DNA from: Bacillota bacterium
GTDB taxonomy: Bacteria > Bacillota > Clostridia > Acetivibrionales > DUMC01
NCBI GenBank assembly: GCA_013314855.1
Contig: JABUEW010000023.1
Coordinates: 1 to 44,320, forward strand
Direction: 5' to 3'
DNA: 44,320 bases
A program made the translations under genes and the position numbers. Under the pieces are notes generated by a model. The model saw only the letters and a program-made list of their open reading frames with translations. It did no database searches and was not told where the DNA came from. This document shows, piece after piece, positions 6,430-16,403 of this stretch; positions within the stretch are counted from its first letter, which is position 1; every line of letters begins with the position of its first letter.

Positions 6430-7353
6430 ATGGATACATTTATTTACATAATAATTAATATAATACTTCCTATTTTTTTCCTCATTGCTGTGGGCTTTAT
6501 TGCCCAGAAAAAATTGAAAATGGATATTAGGACTCTTACTAAATTGAATATATACATATTCGTACCTGCCCTTTTATTTTTAAAAATATATGAAACTCAG
6601 GTTACACTTAAGTTTTTCAGCCAGGTACTTGTTTACATTCTCTTAGTGCAAGCAGTTCTGTTGCTATTGGGGCATCTGGTTTCAAAAGTATTTTGTTACA
6701 GCAGGAGTATTAAAAAAGCTTTCTGTAATTCACTGCTTTTTTTCAATAGCGGTAATTATGGTTTGCCCCTTGTTGAACTGGTTTTCAAAGGTGACCCGGT
6801 AGCAGTTACATCCCAGGTGTTTATCATGCTTATTCAAAATATTACTACTAACACTTTTGGGGTATTTCAGGCCAGCTCAGGGAATTCAACTACCAAAAAA
6901 GCTTTAAAAAATATCTTAAAGATGCCTTCAATTTATGTGATCTTTTTAGTAATCTTGGTTAAAGCTTTTCATATTACTATGCCTGGGTTGGTGTTGGTAC
7001 CGTTAGGATATATTGCAAAGGGCTTTATTGCTATTGCGCTGGTAACCTTGGGAGCACAGCTTTCTGAAATAAAGATTGAGATTAGAGTCAGGGACATCCT
7101 GGTATCTACCTTAACAAGGCTTATACTTTCGCCACTGCTGGGGTTCCTTCTGGTATGGGCAATGGGAATAAGAGGCATTCTTGGCCAGGCATTAGTTATC
7201 GGTGTATCGACGCCTTCGGCTGTCAATACCGCACTTCTTGCAAAAGAATTTGACAATGAGCCGGAATATGCATCTCAAATTGTGTTTGTATCTACAATAC
7301 TGAGTGCATTAACAGTATCTCTTGTAATATATCTTACAGGCCTATTTCTATAA
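6430..7353 (+). CDS. AEC-family (auxin efflux carrier-like) membrane transporter
   Basis: The 307-residue protein is almost wholly hydrophobic, with about ten membrane segments. It starts IIINIILPIFFLIAVGF and contains LTKLNIYIFVPALLFLKI and FNSGNYGLPLVEL, the N-x-G-N-x-G-L-P motif typical of AEC/MleP-type carriers. A second repeat is visible as IAIALVTLGAQLSEI and VIGVSTPSAVNTALLAKEF. These proteins export or exchange small organic anions such as malate. ATG 6430 is preferred over an in-frame ATG at 6406 because AGGAGGGG lies between them. It appears to be a lone gene, preceded by a 200-base gap after tRNA-Arg with no clear promoter. Confidence 0.88.
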   Translation: MDTFIYIIINIILPIFFLIAVGFIAQKKLKMDIRTLTKLNIYIFVPALLFLKIYETQVTLKFFSQVLVYILLVQAVLLLLGHLVSKVFCYSRSIKKAFCNSLLFFNSGNYGLPLVELVFKGDPVAVTSQVFIMLIQNITTNTFGVFQASSGNSTTKKALKNILKMPSIYVIFLVILVKAFHITMPGLVLVPLGYIAKGFIAIALVTLGAQLSEIKIEIRVRDILVSTLTRLILSPLLGFLLVWAMGIRGILGQALVIGVSTPSAVNTALLAKEFDNEPEYASQIVFVSTILSALTVSLVIYLTGLFL

Positions 7354-7493
7354 CTTAATAGGCTTGTTGCTATAATTTGACAGCTTATTCCTGTGAAGGT
7401 GTTTAATTAATCTTTTGTTTTGCCGATATATGATATAAGGTAAATAGACGGTTATTGTTCCGGTTAATATTTTAATTGAGGGGAGTAGTACAT

Positions 7494-9878
7494 ATGCTTG
7501 TAAGAAAGGCAAGAAAAAAAAGGCCCTGCAACGTGTTCGGGCATCTACACCGGCACCTGCGATGTGCCTGCCTTATGTTAATTGTTGGTTTGTTATCAGC
7601 TTCAATTTTGCCAATGGCCGTAAAAGTTAGAGCGGCTGAAAGCAGGCAGTTATTAAAGCTAATAATAATTTCTCCCTATCACATTAAATTAGAATGGAAA
7701 GATGTTGTGACAGGTGAAAAAGGATTTAAAATTGAAAGGGCCGTTGATTCCGGCCAGTTTGCAACAATAGCTATTACAGGCGCCAATGCTACCTCTTACA
7801 CGGATTACAGAGTTTCACCGGGATATGTCTATACTTACCGGGTATTGGTAATAGATAAAGATAATAGCGTAAGGTCTTACACAAATGAAGTGTCTACATC
7901 AAGCGATATGGTAACAGGTCCTGATTCACTGATATTAACCCCGTTATCTGCAGATCAAATTGAGTTAGCCTGGACTTACCCGGGATATAAACAGTATGAT
8001 ACCGTCATAGAAAGAAAAGAGGGGACAAAGGGTGAATGGAACGTTGTTGCAAGAGTGCCTATGGGTATTTATAAGTATATTGATACGGGACTGTCTCCAG
8101 GAACCAAGTATTTTTACAGGATAAAAGGAGCTACAAGTTCCGATATTTATTCTACGAATTATCCCAATGATTATGGAAAGGCAGTTTATACAACCCTGGA
8201 AAAACCTTTCGGACTCTATGGATATGCTATTACACATTCGCAAATATTTCTTGTATGGGAATACAATGGAGAGGCAAACTATTTTTTTATCGAAAGGAAG
8301 ATAAATGATGGCGATTTTATCACGGTAGGTATTATACTATCAGGCAACAAGTGGTTTCATGACAAGGGACTTTCTAAAGGAACGTTTTATACTTACAGGA
8401 TAAAGGCCGTTAAGGGGGGAAGTGAGTCAGCCTATTCTGAAGAAATTACCATTAATTGTACCTACCTAAATCCTCCTGTAGCCCTATCTGCCAATACTAT
8501 TTCCGGTTCAATTATAGAGTTGAAGTGGGATAACAGCGGTCTTGATATAGGTACGGAGGTGGAGATTTGGAGAAAAAGCGGGTATGATGGTAATTGGGAG
8601 TTATATGAAATATTGGAAAGAAATCATAACAGGTTCATTGATAGAAATATTGATGAAGGCATTTCATATTCATATAAATTAAGAAGCGTCCTTTCTTATA
8701 GCAAAGTATACTCAAATTTTTCAAATACGGTAAATACAAGTGTGTACCCATATGTTCCACCGGACAACCTGGATTATGCAGTTATTAATGAAAATAAGAT
8801 CCAGCTTATGTGGAATGATAACAACAATGATGAGAGCGGGTTTAAAATAGAGAAAAAAATAGGTACCAGTGGGGAATGGAATGAAATAGCGTATCTTCCC
8901 CCAAATACAGAAACATATTATTTAGATGGCCTATCACCTGAGAATGTATATTTCTTCCGTGTTAGGGCCTTTAACGATATTACAGGGTTAAGTGCTTACA
9001 GTGATGAAATAAAAGTTACTACGCGGGTGCCTGCAACTCCTTCCGGCTTGGAAATTGAACCACTGTCTTCAAGACGGGTCAGGCTAACTTGGATAGGCAG
9101 TCCTACTTATGAAACTGTCGGTGAAACTGTTAATGAAGCCGGCTTTATCGTAGAAAGAAAACTGGATGGACAAGAGTCTTACAAAGTTATTGCCAAATTG
9201 GATCCGACGACAAATTCTTATATAGATACAGGTCTTTTACCGTCCAGGCGGTATATTTACAGGATAAAGGCTTATAATAAGGCGGGAAGCAGTAATTATA
9301 CCGTGGAGAAACATGCAGTAACTAAACGCAGAGTTTTCTTTCAAGACATACCTCCTTTGCATCCGGCAAGGGAAGCAATAGAAGAACTTGCAGAAAGGGG
9401 TATAATTATAGGAAAGACAGGAGAGTATTTTGACCCGGATGGTTTGATAAGTAAGGCTGAATTTACTAGCTTTATTGTGCGTGCCTTTAAGCTTGAAGGC
9501 CGTAAGGTTGGTTCCTTTAATGACGTAATTTATGGGGACGAGTTTTATGACGAGATTATGGTAGCTAAAAATTTGGGAATTGTTACAGGAGATCCGAATA
9601 ATAACTTTTATCCGGATAAACCCTTAACCCGAGTGGAAATGGCAGTTATAATAGATAGGGTTTTAAAAGCGGTAAATAAGGCTTTGCCTGAAGATATTAT
9701 TGAAATACTGGACACCTATATTGATAGAGATATTATACCAAATTATACAAAACCTGTATTTGCTTTTCTTGTTTCCGAAAAGGCATTTTATCTGAAAGAG
9801 AGTTATATGTTGCTTCCAAAAGAAAGCGTAACAAGAGCTGAAGCGGCTATGGCAATATACAGGATAATTGATAGATAA
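7494..9878 (+). CDS. Secreted surface protein with six FnIII domains and three SLH motifs
   Basis: ATG 7494 is chosen over TTG 7476 because GAGGGGAG overlaps the latter and sits 8 bases before the ATG, giving 794 residues. A basic N-terminus and hydrophobic stretch (CACLMLIVGLLSASILPMAV) form a signal peptide, probably cleaved after VRAAE or near it. Six fibronectin type III domains follow; each shows a mid-domain strand of the form I-x-L-x-W (for example IKLEWKDV, IELAWTYP, IELKWDNS, IQLMWNDN, VRLTWIGS) and an end strand like TKYFYRIKA. Roughly residues 620-794 hold three SLH motifs (PAREAIEELAERGIIIG, YDEIMVAKNLGIVTG, and a more divergent third). SLH motifs bind pyruvylated secondary cell-wall polymer. 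The two giants at 29567-38485 share this plan. Partner and substrate are unknown. Confidence 0.9.
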   Translation: MLVRKARKKRPCNVFGHLHRHLRCACLMLIVGLLSASILPMAVKVRAAESRQLLKLIIISPYHIKLEWKDVVTGEKGFKIERAVDSGQFATIAITGANATSYTDYRVSPGYVYTYRVLVIDKDNSVRSYTNEVSTSSDMVTGPDSLILTPLSADQIELAWTYPGYKQYDTVIERKEGTKGEWNVVARVPMGIYKYIDTGLSPGTKYFYRIKGATSSDIYSTNYPNDYGKAVYTTLEKPFGLYGYAITHSQIFLVWEYNGEANYFFIERKINDGDFITVGIILSGNKWFHDKGLSKGTFYTYRIKAVKGGSESAYSEEITINCTYLNPPVALSANTISGSIIELKWDNSGLDIGTEVEIWRKSGYDGNWELYEILERNHNRFIDRNIDEGISYSYKLRSVLSYSKVYSNFSNTVNTSVYPYVPPDNLDYAVINENKIQLMWNDNNNDESGFKIEKKIGTSGEWNEIAYLPPNTETYYLDGLSPENVYFFRVRAFNDITGLSAYSDEIKVTTRVPATPSGLEIEPLSSRRVRLTWIGSPTYETVGETVNEAGFIVERKLDGQESYKVIAKLDPTTNSYIDTGLLPSRRYIYRIKAYNKAGSSNYTVEKHAVTKRRVFFQDIPPLHPAREAIEELAERGIIIGKTGEYFDPDGLISKAEFTSFIVRAFKLEGRKVGSFNDVIYGDEFYDEIMVAKNLGIVTGDPNNNFYPDKPLTRVEMAVIIDRVLKAVNKALPEDIIEILDTYIDRDIIPNYTKPVFAFLVSEKAFYLKESYMLLPKESVTRAEAAMAIYRIIDR

Positions 9879-9918
9879 AATAAAGATCTTAAAATTTTGG
9901 TTGCCTTGTTAAAATTTG

Positions 9919-9927
9919 TGGTACAAT
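9919..9927 (+). promoter_or_regulatory. Putative extended -10 promoter for pepF
   Basis: TGGTACAAT fits the extended -10 pattern TG-N-TATAAT with one mismatch, 58 bases before the pepF start. A TTGCCT at 9901-9906 is only 15 bases upstream, so the -35 is poor. Confidence 0.35.
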
Positions 9928-9984
9928 AAATAATACGGTTTTGTTGTACTATGAAACTATTGGAAATTACTGGAGGGTATCGGG

Positions 9985-11793
9985 ATGCAGCCTATCAGAA
10001 GTAAAGCATTGCCTAAAAGAAATGAGATAGACGACAGGTTTAAATGGAAATTAGAAAATATTTATGCTGAAGATGAGGAGTGGGAAAAGGATTTTCATAA
10101 AGTAAAGGAATTATCTTTAGAAATACAGAAGTTTAAGGGAACTCTTGAAAAATCCGGGGATAATCTTCTAAATTGCCTGAAATTAAGAGATCGGCTTTTA
10201 TCGTTAGGGGATAAGTTGCTTGTTTACGCAAGGATGAGAAGGGATGAAGACAATACGAATCCGGTTTACCAGGCTTTAACCGATAGAGCTACAGCTTTAT
10301 ATGTGAGCCTATATGCGGCAATTTCCTTTATTAAGCCGGAAATAATTGCAATTGATGAAAGGGTTTTAAATGACTTTTTTAATAAGATAAATGGATTGCA
10401 AGTTTACAAGCATTTCATTGACGATATTTTAAGACAAAAGCAGCATACATTATCCCAGAAGGAAGAAGAATTAATTGCGTTAGCCCATGAAATTGCCCAG
10501 GCGCCTTCAGACATTTTTTCCATGCTTAATAATGCCGACATCAAGTTCCCGTTTATTAAGGATGAAAACGGAGAAGAAGTAGAGTTAACAAAGGGAAGGT
10601 ACATAAAGTTTTTGGAAAGTACAGATAGAAGAGTTAGAAAAGATGCCTATGAAGCACTTTACAATGTATATGGGAAATTTCAGAATACTTTTGCAGCATC
10701 TCTATCAAACAGTATTAAAAAAGACCTTTTTTTTGCAAAGGCTAGAAAATATAATTCCAGCCTTGAGGCTTCACTAAACGATGATAATATATCTACCGGA
10801 GTTTATAACACTTTGGTAAAAACCGTAGGTGACAATCTGCACCTTCTCCATAGGTATATGGATGTTCGTAAGAGAGCTATGCGCCTTGAGGAATTATATA
10901 TATATGACCTTTATGTCCCCATAGTAAAAGAACCGGTAAGCCATATTGATTACCGGGAGGCATATTCCATTGTTGAGAAGGCCCTTGAGCCTATGGGCAG
11001 GGAATATTCGAGTTATCTTAAACAGGCTTTTGATTCAGGCTGGATTGATGTATATGAGAACGAAGGAAAAACAAGCGGTGCCTATTCTTGGGGAGCTTAT
11101 CTTACTCATCCTTATGTACTGCTAAACTATCAGGGTTCAATTAAAGATGTGTTTACAATTGCCCATGAAATGGGGCATGCCATGCATACATTTTATACTA
11201 ATAAAACCCAACCTTACGTATATTCCGAATATAAGACATTTGTTGCGGAAGTAGCCTCTATTGTAAATGAATTTCTGCTTATGGATTATTTGCTTAAGAA
11301 TTCTAAAAGTAAAGAAGAAAAAGCTTATCTTCTGAATAACTACCTGGAGGAGTTCAGGGGGACTTTGTTCAGGCAAACTATGTTTGCTGAGTTTGAAAAG
11401 ATAACTCACGATAAAGTTGCAAAGGGTGAGGCATTAACTTCCCACACATTGTGTGATATATACACCAATCTGAATAAGAAATACTTCGGCAACAGTGTTG
11501 TTATTGATGATAAGATAGGTATGGAATGGGCCAGAATTCCTCATTTTTATACAAGCTTTTACGTGTATAAATATGCTACGGGATTTTCAGCAGCGGCTTC
11601 TCTCTTAAAACATATTATTGAAGAAGGAAAAGGGGCTATAAAACGCTACATGGATTTTTTAAGCAGCGGTGCTTCGGATTATCCTCTTAAATTATTGGAA
11701 AAGGCGGGAGTAGATTTGACTACTCCGAAGCCTATTGAGGATGCACTAAAAAAATTTGAATCTATCCTTGATGAATTTGAGTCAATGCTGTAG
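9985..11793 (+). CDS. pepF: Oligoendopeptidase F (M3 zinc metallopeptidase)
   Basis: PepF degrades oligopeptides of about 7-17 residues in the cytoplasm. The 602-residue protein has the usual length and the M3 motif HEMGH at residues 394-398 (two zinc histidines and the catalytic glutamate), within FTIAHEMGHAMHTFY; the third zinc ligand is expected in the EVASIVNEFLLMDYLL segment about 25 residues on. N-terminal signature RNEIDDRFKWKLENIYA is typical. It starts at ATG 9985 behind GGAGGG. It has its own promoter candidate and a 120-base gap to the next gene, so it is probably monocistronic. Confidence 0.96.
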   Translation: MQPIRSKALPKRNEIDDRFKWKLENIYAEDEEWEKDFHKVKELSLEIQKFKGTLEKSGDNLLNCLKLRDRLLSLGDKLLVYARMRRDEDNTNPVYQALTDRATALYVSLYAAISFIKPEIIAIDERVLNDFFNKINGLQVYKHFIDDILRQKQHTLSQKEEELIALAHEIAQAPSDIFSMLNNADIKFPFIKDENGEEVELTKGRYIKFLESTDRRVRKDAYEALYNVYGKFQNTFAASLSNSIKKDLFFAKARKYNSSLEASLNDDNISTGVYNTLVKTVGDNLHLLHRYMDVRKRAMRLEELYIYDLYVPIVKEPVSHIDYREAYSIVEKALEPMGREYSSYLKQAFDSGWIDVYENEGKTSGAYSWGAYLTHPYVLLNYQGSIKDVFTIAHEMGHAMHTFYTNKTQPYVYSEYKTFVAEVASIVNEFLLMDYLLKNSKSKEEKAYLLNNYLEEFRGTLFRQTMFAEFEKITHDKVAKGEALTSHTLCDIYTNLNKKYFGNSVVIDDKIGMEWARIPHFYTSFYVYKYATGFSAAASLLKHIIEEGKGAIKRYMDFLSSGASDYPLKLLEKAGVDLTTPKPIEDALKKFESILDEFESML

Positions 11794-11912
11794 AATAAAG
11801 CTGTGGGTTATTGAGTTGTAAGGCAAGGAATACTTAGAGAAACTGCGTTTCAGATTGAATAAATTAGAGGTTAATATTACAAACTAATTATAAAAGTTTT
11901 GGGTGGGAAATT

Positions 11913-13601
11913 ATGAAAGGAAAACAACTTTATCTAGCGATATCGGTCTTTCTTACTTTTTCAATCATATTAACAACCCTATTTGTATCAGGTGTATTAC
12001 CTGTAAAGGCTCCTGTTACAGGTAATAAAGGTGAAGGTGACAACGAAAACACCATCAGCGATGGAGATGAAAATCTTTCAGTACCAGGGAAATCGGGAAT
12101 CTCAGAAACTCAAGGGGATGAAGAAGACAGTGAAACAACTAAGGGAAATGCTCAGGAAGAAATAGGATACCAGTGGGTTTCAAAAAGCAGTATAAATATT
12201 ATTAACAACTCTCCGGAATATGAAGTGGAAATGTACTTATGCTACGATAATGACAAGCTCCCCTTTATTGAGGTCGAGTATTATATGCAAGGCGTAAGTA
12301 AATCCATGTTATATTCAGCCAGTGAAATACCTGCCTTGAAAGAATTTTTGAGTGATGATAATAATAAATTTCACATATCTGAAGGGATATTAAACACGAA
12401 ATATGCAAAATTATACTTTTTTGTTGAAAAAGAATTAAATCCCAAGGAAATATTGTTTGATTTTTATGTACTTAGCCTGAAAGACGGTAATGTAAAAAAA
12501 CTCCACGGCGGAAAAGGCCATGGTTTTAACAGGATTACTTTTTCACCGGATAAAGCGCATGCTGCATATAGCTACCTGGTAGGTGATGAGGGAAAAGATT
12601 CTTTTATACAGATATTTAATTGTGTGGTCGATAACCTTTTGGTGGCCGATAATAAGACCCTTGATGGAAAGGCAATTGGGAAGGCGGAGGACAATAGCAG
12701 GATTTATTCATATTTCATATTAAGGTGGAGATCTTCCGAAGAACTCAGGCTAAAGGAGTATTCATATTTATGGAATAAGGAAAAGTCAACAAGGGAGAAT
12801 GAGTCTGAAGTTGAAGTTACTTTTAATATAAAAATGGGCCGGGTAATTTATCCGGAAGATAAAAATAAAATTGAAAATGAAGGAAATACAGAAAATACGG
12901 CAAGTCCTGAGAATGGGGATGAACAAGCTAAGACAGAACAGGAAGGGAAAACCGGCCTGCAAGAAGGTATAAGCAGTCCAGGCGCAGGACAAGACAAAGA
13001 ACAACCTGAACAAGAAGAAACTCAAAAAAGAGACCAGAGTGAAACCAGTAGCAATGTTGAGGCAGTAAGCGGTCAACTGCCCAAAGACAGTACACCTCAA
13101 GAAAACAGCAATGTGCCTGAAAGTGGAAATGAATCTACAGAAGGTACAAACCGGTTGGATGAAACAGGGGGGAAACTTTCATACAGCGAGGCGGTTTCAG
13201 TTCTTAAGTCTTTTTATGAATACGTTAATAACGCCAGGTATGAAGAAGCATATAATTTAGTTGATGAAAAGATAAGGTTTAATGTTTTAAAGAAGATATT
13301 GGAGCAAATGTTCCAGGGTGTTGAAGTAAATACCGAAATAAATAAATCCGATATTGACGTTAAGTTTTTTGCAGGTTTAATTGAAACTACAGGTATGTTC
13401 AAAAATGTTGAAATTGAGGAGATTATAAAGGAAGAAAAGAGCGATACTATTTCAAAAGTATACTATTACCACACAATGATGATGGATGAAACAAGCTGGC
13501 CTGTGACTATGCCGATTATTGCTACTTTAAGAAAAACAGATAATGGATGGAAAATATCCGCCTTTGATGACGGGGATGCGAATTCCCCACCGTTTAAGTA
13601 G
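11913..13601 (+). CDS. Membrane-anchored extracellular protein of unknown function with NTF2-like C-terminus
   Basis: The 562-residue protein starts at ATG 11913 behind GGTGGG. Residues 6-30 form a single hydrophobic anchor or uncleaved signal, followed by an acidic Gly/Glu/Asp/Asn linker. Residues 85-310 form a beta-rich region with a phrase like ITFSPDKAHAAYSYLV, reminiscent of a propeller blade. A second long low-complexity linker (about 320-415, rich in Glu, Gln, Asn, Gly, Ser) leads to a compact C-terminal domain (420-562; KSFYEYVNNARYEEAYNLVD and NGWKISAFDDG) that resembles NTF2-like/DUF4878-type domains. I do not recognise the whole protein. The architecture suggests an envelope sensor or cell-surface scaffold, without direct evidence. 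Confidence 0.7.
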   Translation: MKGKQLYLAISVFLTFSIILTTLFVSGVLPVKAPVTGNKGEGDNENTISDGDENLSVPGKSGISETQGDEEDSETTKGNAQEEIGYQWVSKSSINIINNSPEYEVEMYLCYDNDKLPFIEVEYYMQGVSKSMLYSASEIPALKEFLSDDNNKFHISEGILNTKYAKLYFFVEKELNPKEILFDFYVLSLKDGNVKKLHGGKGHGFNRITFSPDKAHAAYSYLVGDEGKDSFIQIFNCVVDNLLVADNKTLDGKAIGKAEDNSRIYSYFILRWRSSEELRLKEYSYLWNKEKSTRENESEVEVTFNIKMGRVIYPEDKNKIENEGNTENTASPENGDEQAKTEQEGKTGLQEGISSPGAGQDKEQPEQEETQKRDQSETSSNVEAVSGQLPKDSTPQENSNVPESGNESTEGTNRLDETGGKLSYSEAVSVLKSFYEYVNNARYEEAYNLVDEKIRFNVLKKILEQMFQGVEVNTEINKSDIDVKFFAGLIETTGMFKNVEIEEIIKEEKSDTISKVYYYHTMMMDETSWPVTMPIIATLRKTDNGWKISAFDDGDANSPPFK

Positions 13602-13795
13602 ACAGTATAATGTATAATGTATTGAATATATTTATTGGTATGATACGATAACGGCAAAGCAAGAAGGTTTTCAGTGCCGCTCTGTTGTTGGGGGAGTATT
13701 TATAAAACTCCTCAAGGATAAGTCCATACTTAAAAAATAATGTTAAAAGTAATATTAAAGTTATAAGTGTAGAAATGTATTCCCTAACATATTCC

Positions 13796-15055
13796 CTAAT
13801 ATCTTAATCCTTTTATTGAAAAATAACTTAGTAATGTCATAACAGAGGCCAGCGCAAGGAGGGCAATTGCCGGTACGCTTGAAAGCAGGGATCCTATTGT
13901 CGCTGGCAAAACCTTTCCGGATACTTGTTGGCTATACCTGCTGAACAAATCCAATGCCAGCCCCTGGGGAGTAAAAAGCGAAATGGTTTTTATAATTCCT
14001 CCCGTATTTGCGTAATTCCAGAAACAGCCTCCAAGAAACCCTGTAATTATAGAGAAAAGAGGGGCCCCTGCCTGCAGTTGCAGCCTTGTTTTCAAAAGGG
14101 ATGATATAAACAGGCTTATTCCTATTACGCATAAGAGATATATGAAAAGTATCGCAATATTAACCGGTTTGATAAATATATCCACTCCAAAAACCAGTCC
14201 GGATATTGCTGCAAAAAGAATTATTTGTACAATTCCTATTAACAGAAGCGAAAGGATATTTCCTGCAAATAGCGCAGTAATGGCACCGGGGCCGGAGATG
14301 ATCCGCTTCAGGGTTCCGTTTTCCTTTTCATTCACAAGCCAGCTGCTGTTAAACATGATAAGAAACATTATAAAAGCTATAAGCATTCCAAAAGCAGAGG
14401 ATGAGATTGAGCTTACATGGAAACTGTCTTTTTGATTTTCAACTGTATATACTGAGCCTTCATGGACTTCTTTAAATTCCAACTTCATAGGCGGCTCCGG
14501 TTCCCACAATGAATCTGTATATTGCCATGCCTCATTCCATATACGTTCCTTTTTTTCAGTATCATTTAACGAAAGCTCATTCAGTCTTATATACTCATTT
14601 ACAACCCAGTCCGCAGCACTGATATTGAGCATTATCCTTGCAACTTCACCGCCGATAATTTCTTTTATAACTTCCTGTGAAACAGATGAAGGATGGGCAA
14701 CCTGTTCAATAATTCCCCGGATATCCCCTGAAATAATATTATCTTTAAAACCTTCTTTTATAATAAATGCACATTCTACTTTATAATCTTTTACAAGTTT
14801 TATAGCTGTGGTTTCATCGGTTAAAAAGATTTTGAATCCTTTAATTTTTGAAATACCATTTATTATCATTTGAGAATAATCCGTGTTATCAACATCACAT
14901 ATGGCCACGGGTATTTCATTATGCTTCTCGAACCTCAATGCGTATCCTGTGATAAGGGTAAGGAAAAGGGGGATTGCGGTCATTGCTATTAAAAAGCTTT
15001 TGTCTGAAAATAAAATTTTTAGTTTATACTTTAGCACTGTAACAACCTTAACCAT
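13796..15055 (-). CDS. ABC-2 type transporter permease (second permease of exporter)
   Basis: The 419-residue protein starts at ATG 15055 behind GGAGGT. It has one N-terminal membrane helix (SFLIAMTAIPLFLTLITGY), a large extracytoplasmic domain of about 170 residues, and five further helices after residue 220, including the sequence FNSSWLVNEKENGTLKRI. This is the topology of ABC-2 membrane subunits of the YhaP/NatB/CcmB type, which export ions, drugs or polysaccharides. It is the last gene of a minus-strand operon (ATPase, anchored protein, permease, permease) and forms a heterodimer candidate with the gene at 15142-16383. Substrate cannot be predicted. Confidence 0.85.
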   Translation of the reverse strand: MVKVVTVLKYKLKILFSDKSFLIAMTAIPLFLTLITGYALRFEKHNEIPVAICDVDNTDYSQMIINGISKIKGFKIFLTDETTAIKLVKDYKVECAFIIKEGFKDNIISGDIRGIIEQVAHPSSVSQEVIKEIIGGEVARIMLNISAADWVVNEYIRLNELSLNDTEKKERIWNEAWQYTDSLWEPEPPMKLEFKEVHEGSVYTVENQKDSFHVSSISSSAFGMLIAFIMFLIMFNSSWLVNEKENGTLKRIISGPGAITALFAGNILSLLLIGIVQIILFAAISGLVFGVDIFIKPVNIAILFIYLLCVIGISLFISSLLKTRLQLQAGAPLFSIITGFLGGCFWNYANTGGIIKTISLFTPQGLALDLFSRYSQQVSGKVLPATIGSLLSSVPAIALLALASVMTLLSYFSIKGLRY

Positions 15056-15068
15056 GTTTTACCTCCAC

Positions 15069-15146
15069 TTGCAGTTATGCTTGCAGTTAGCAATTATGCT
15101 TGCAGTTATATTTATAGTTATACCTATAATTATGCTTGCGGTTATG
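15069..15146. repeat. Degenerate short repeats between the two permease genes
   Basis: Three copies of TTATGCTTGC (15075, 15094 and 15130), each followed by a variant of AGTTA, lie in the 86-base gap between the two permease genes. The region ends at the stop of the upstream permease. It has the look of slippage or decay rather than a defined hairpin. Confidence 0.6.
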
Positions 15147-16383
15147 TCCGTTTTTGCATCAGCTTTAAAAACGGAACCGACAGGCCCAGATAAACCAGGC
15201 CCATTCCAGCAAGTACAGCCATATCAATAAAAAACGCCGAACTAAGTTTCCCGGAAAATATTTCTAAAAAACCCTGTACAGCCCACCTGTTTATTGTAAA
15301 GTAGCTTAAGTTTTTTATGCTATCGGGAAGTGCGGTAAGGGGATAAATGCTTCCACCCACAGCGGCCATAAGAAGAGTACCGAGACTTCCTGCCAGGTCT
15401 GCTGCAACCGGTGTCGGTGAAATAACGGCAATAAAAACCGCCCATGCCGATACGGTAAATACCGTTATTATAAACATAATTAACATGTATATGGGTGATG
15501 TCCTTAAATATATTTTAAAAATAATTCCCCCAGGGATGATAACTGATAAAAACTGCAGCAGCGACAGGATAAACACGGTTACAAACCTGGCTGTAATGAA
15601 TTCCATGCCTGTAAGGGGTGATATATTCAACCTGGTGCTTATACCTAATTGCTTTTCACCTGCAGTAAATTTAATTCCCATAATACCTCCGAACATGATA
15701 AATACGGCAAGGAGCGCGGCGGTAAAGTATTCATACTTGGTGACGTCGGGTATGTAGGACGCCGTTCTTGTGACAAATGCCTCAGTTCTTGAAAGTGCCT
15801 TTAAGGAAAATTTGGTTATAACATCAGAATACTTTTTATCATAAAACTCTTCGGGGGAGGTTGCTTTTGAATAAAAGACATATGCTGTCATAATTCCGTT
15901 TTGAGAAGCGGATATTATATCTGCATAACTTTGCATATAATTTTTTATAAAGTTGGCAATGAGCGGTTGCCTTGAGTCGGTTATAACTTCAAAGGGTTTG
16001 TTTTCTCCAACCGACATACTGTAAACAAAGCCTTCAGGTATAATTACAACTCCTGCAGCCTCACCTTTTTTAAGCATTTCCAGGCCTGTGGCTTCATCGG
16101 TTTTAACAAAATTTATCAGGTTGCCTGACTCTTCTCCGGAAATATTATCTGATCCTGCCTGGCTTAAAAACTGGTTTATAAGCATCCTGGATTCCAGGGA
16201 ATTCTCTTTGTCAACTATGGCTATATTGAAGGAGTCGATAAACCTGTTTCCTTCAAGAAGGGGGGACAGGGAGACTATAAAGAGGCTGACGAAGGCAAAT
16301 GGAAGGCCGAAAAAAAGCACTACCGCCTTCCAATCGGAGAAAAAAAGTTTCATATCATTTCTAATTAAAACGAATATCCTCAC
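15142..16383 (-). CDS. ABC-2 type transporter permease (first permease of exporter)
   Basis: The start is set at GTG 16383 because GGGAGGT lies 7 bases upstream; the longer frame from 16407 has no such site. The 413-residue protein begins RIFVLIRNDMKLFFSDWKAV, an amphipathic cytoplasmic helix, then one membrane helix, an external domain of roughly 180 residues, and five helices from about residue 220, with GIMGIKFTAGEKQLGISTRL between helices 2 and 3. These are ABC-2 permease hallmarks. It overlaps neither neighbour but follows the anchored unknown gene closely (about 20 bases). Expected to pair with the 13796-15055 permease and the 17996-18784 ATPase. Confidence 0.87.
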   Translation of the reverse strand: MRIFVLIRNDMKLFFSDWKAVVLFFGLPFAFVSLFIVSLSPLLEGNRFIDSFNIAIVDKENSLESRMLINQFLSQAGSDNISGEESGNLINFVKTDEATGLEMLKKGEAAGVVIIPEGFVYSMSVGENKPFEVITDSRQPLIANFIKNYMQSYADIISASQNGIMTAYVFYSKATSPEEFYDKKYSDVITKFSLKALSRTEAFVTRTASYIPDVTKYEYFTAALLAVFIMFGGIMGIKFTAGEKQLGISTRLNISPLTGMEFITARFVTVFILSLLQFLSVIIPGGIIFKIYLRTSPIYMLIMFIITVFTVSAWAVFIAVISPTPVAADLAGSLGTLLMAAVGGSIYPLTALPDSIKNLSYFTINRWAVQGFLEIFSGKLSSAFFIDMAVLAGMGLVYLGLSVPFLKLMQKRT

Positions 16384-16403
16384 TTTCAGTACCTCCCATA
16401 ACA

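Noticed and set aside
7377-7407. TTGACA followed by TTTAAT as a promoter for the FnIII/SLH gene
   Set aside because: The spacing is 19 bases and the -10 is weak; not better than chance in this AT-rich DNA.
13680-13715. Hairpin GGAGT...ACTCC as terminator of the ABC exporter operon
   Set aside because: Only five pairs and no U-run on either strand.
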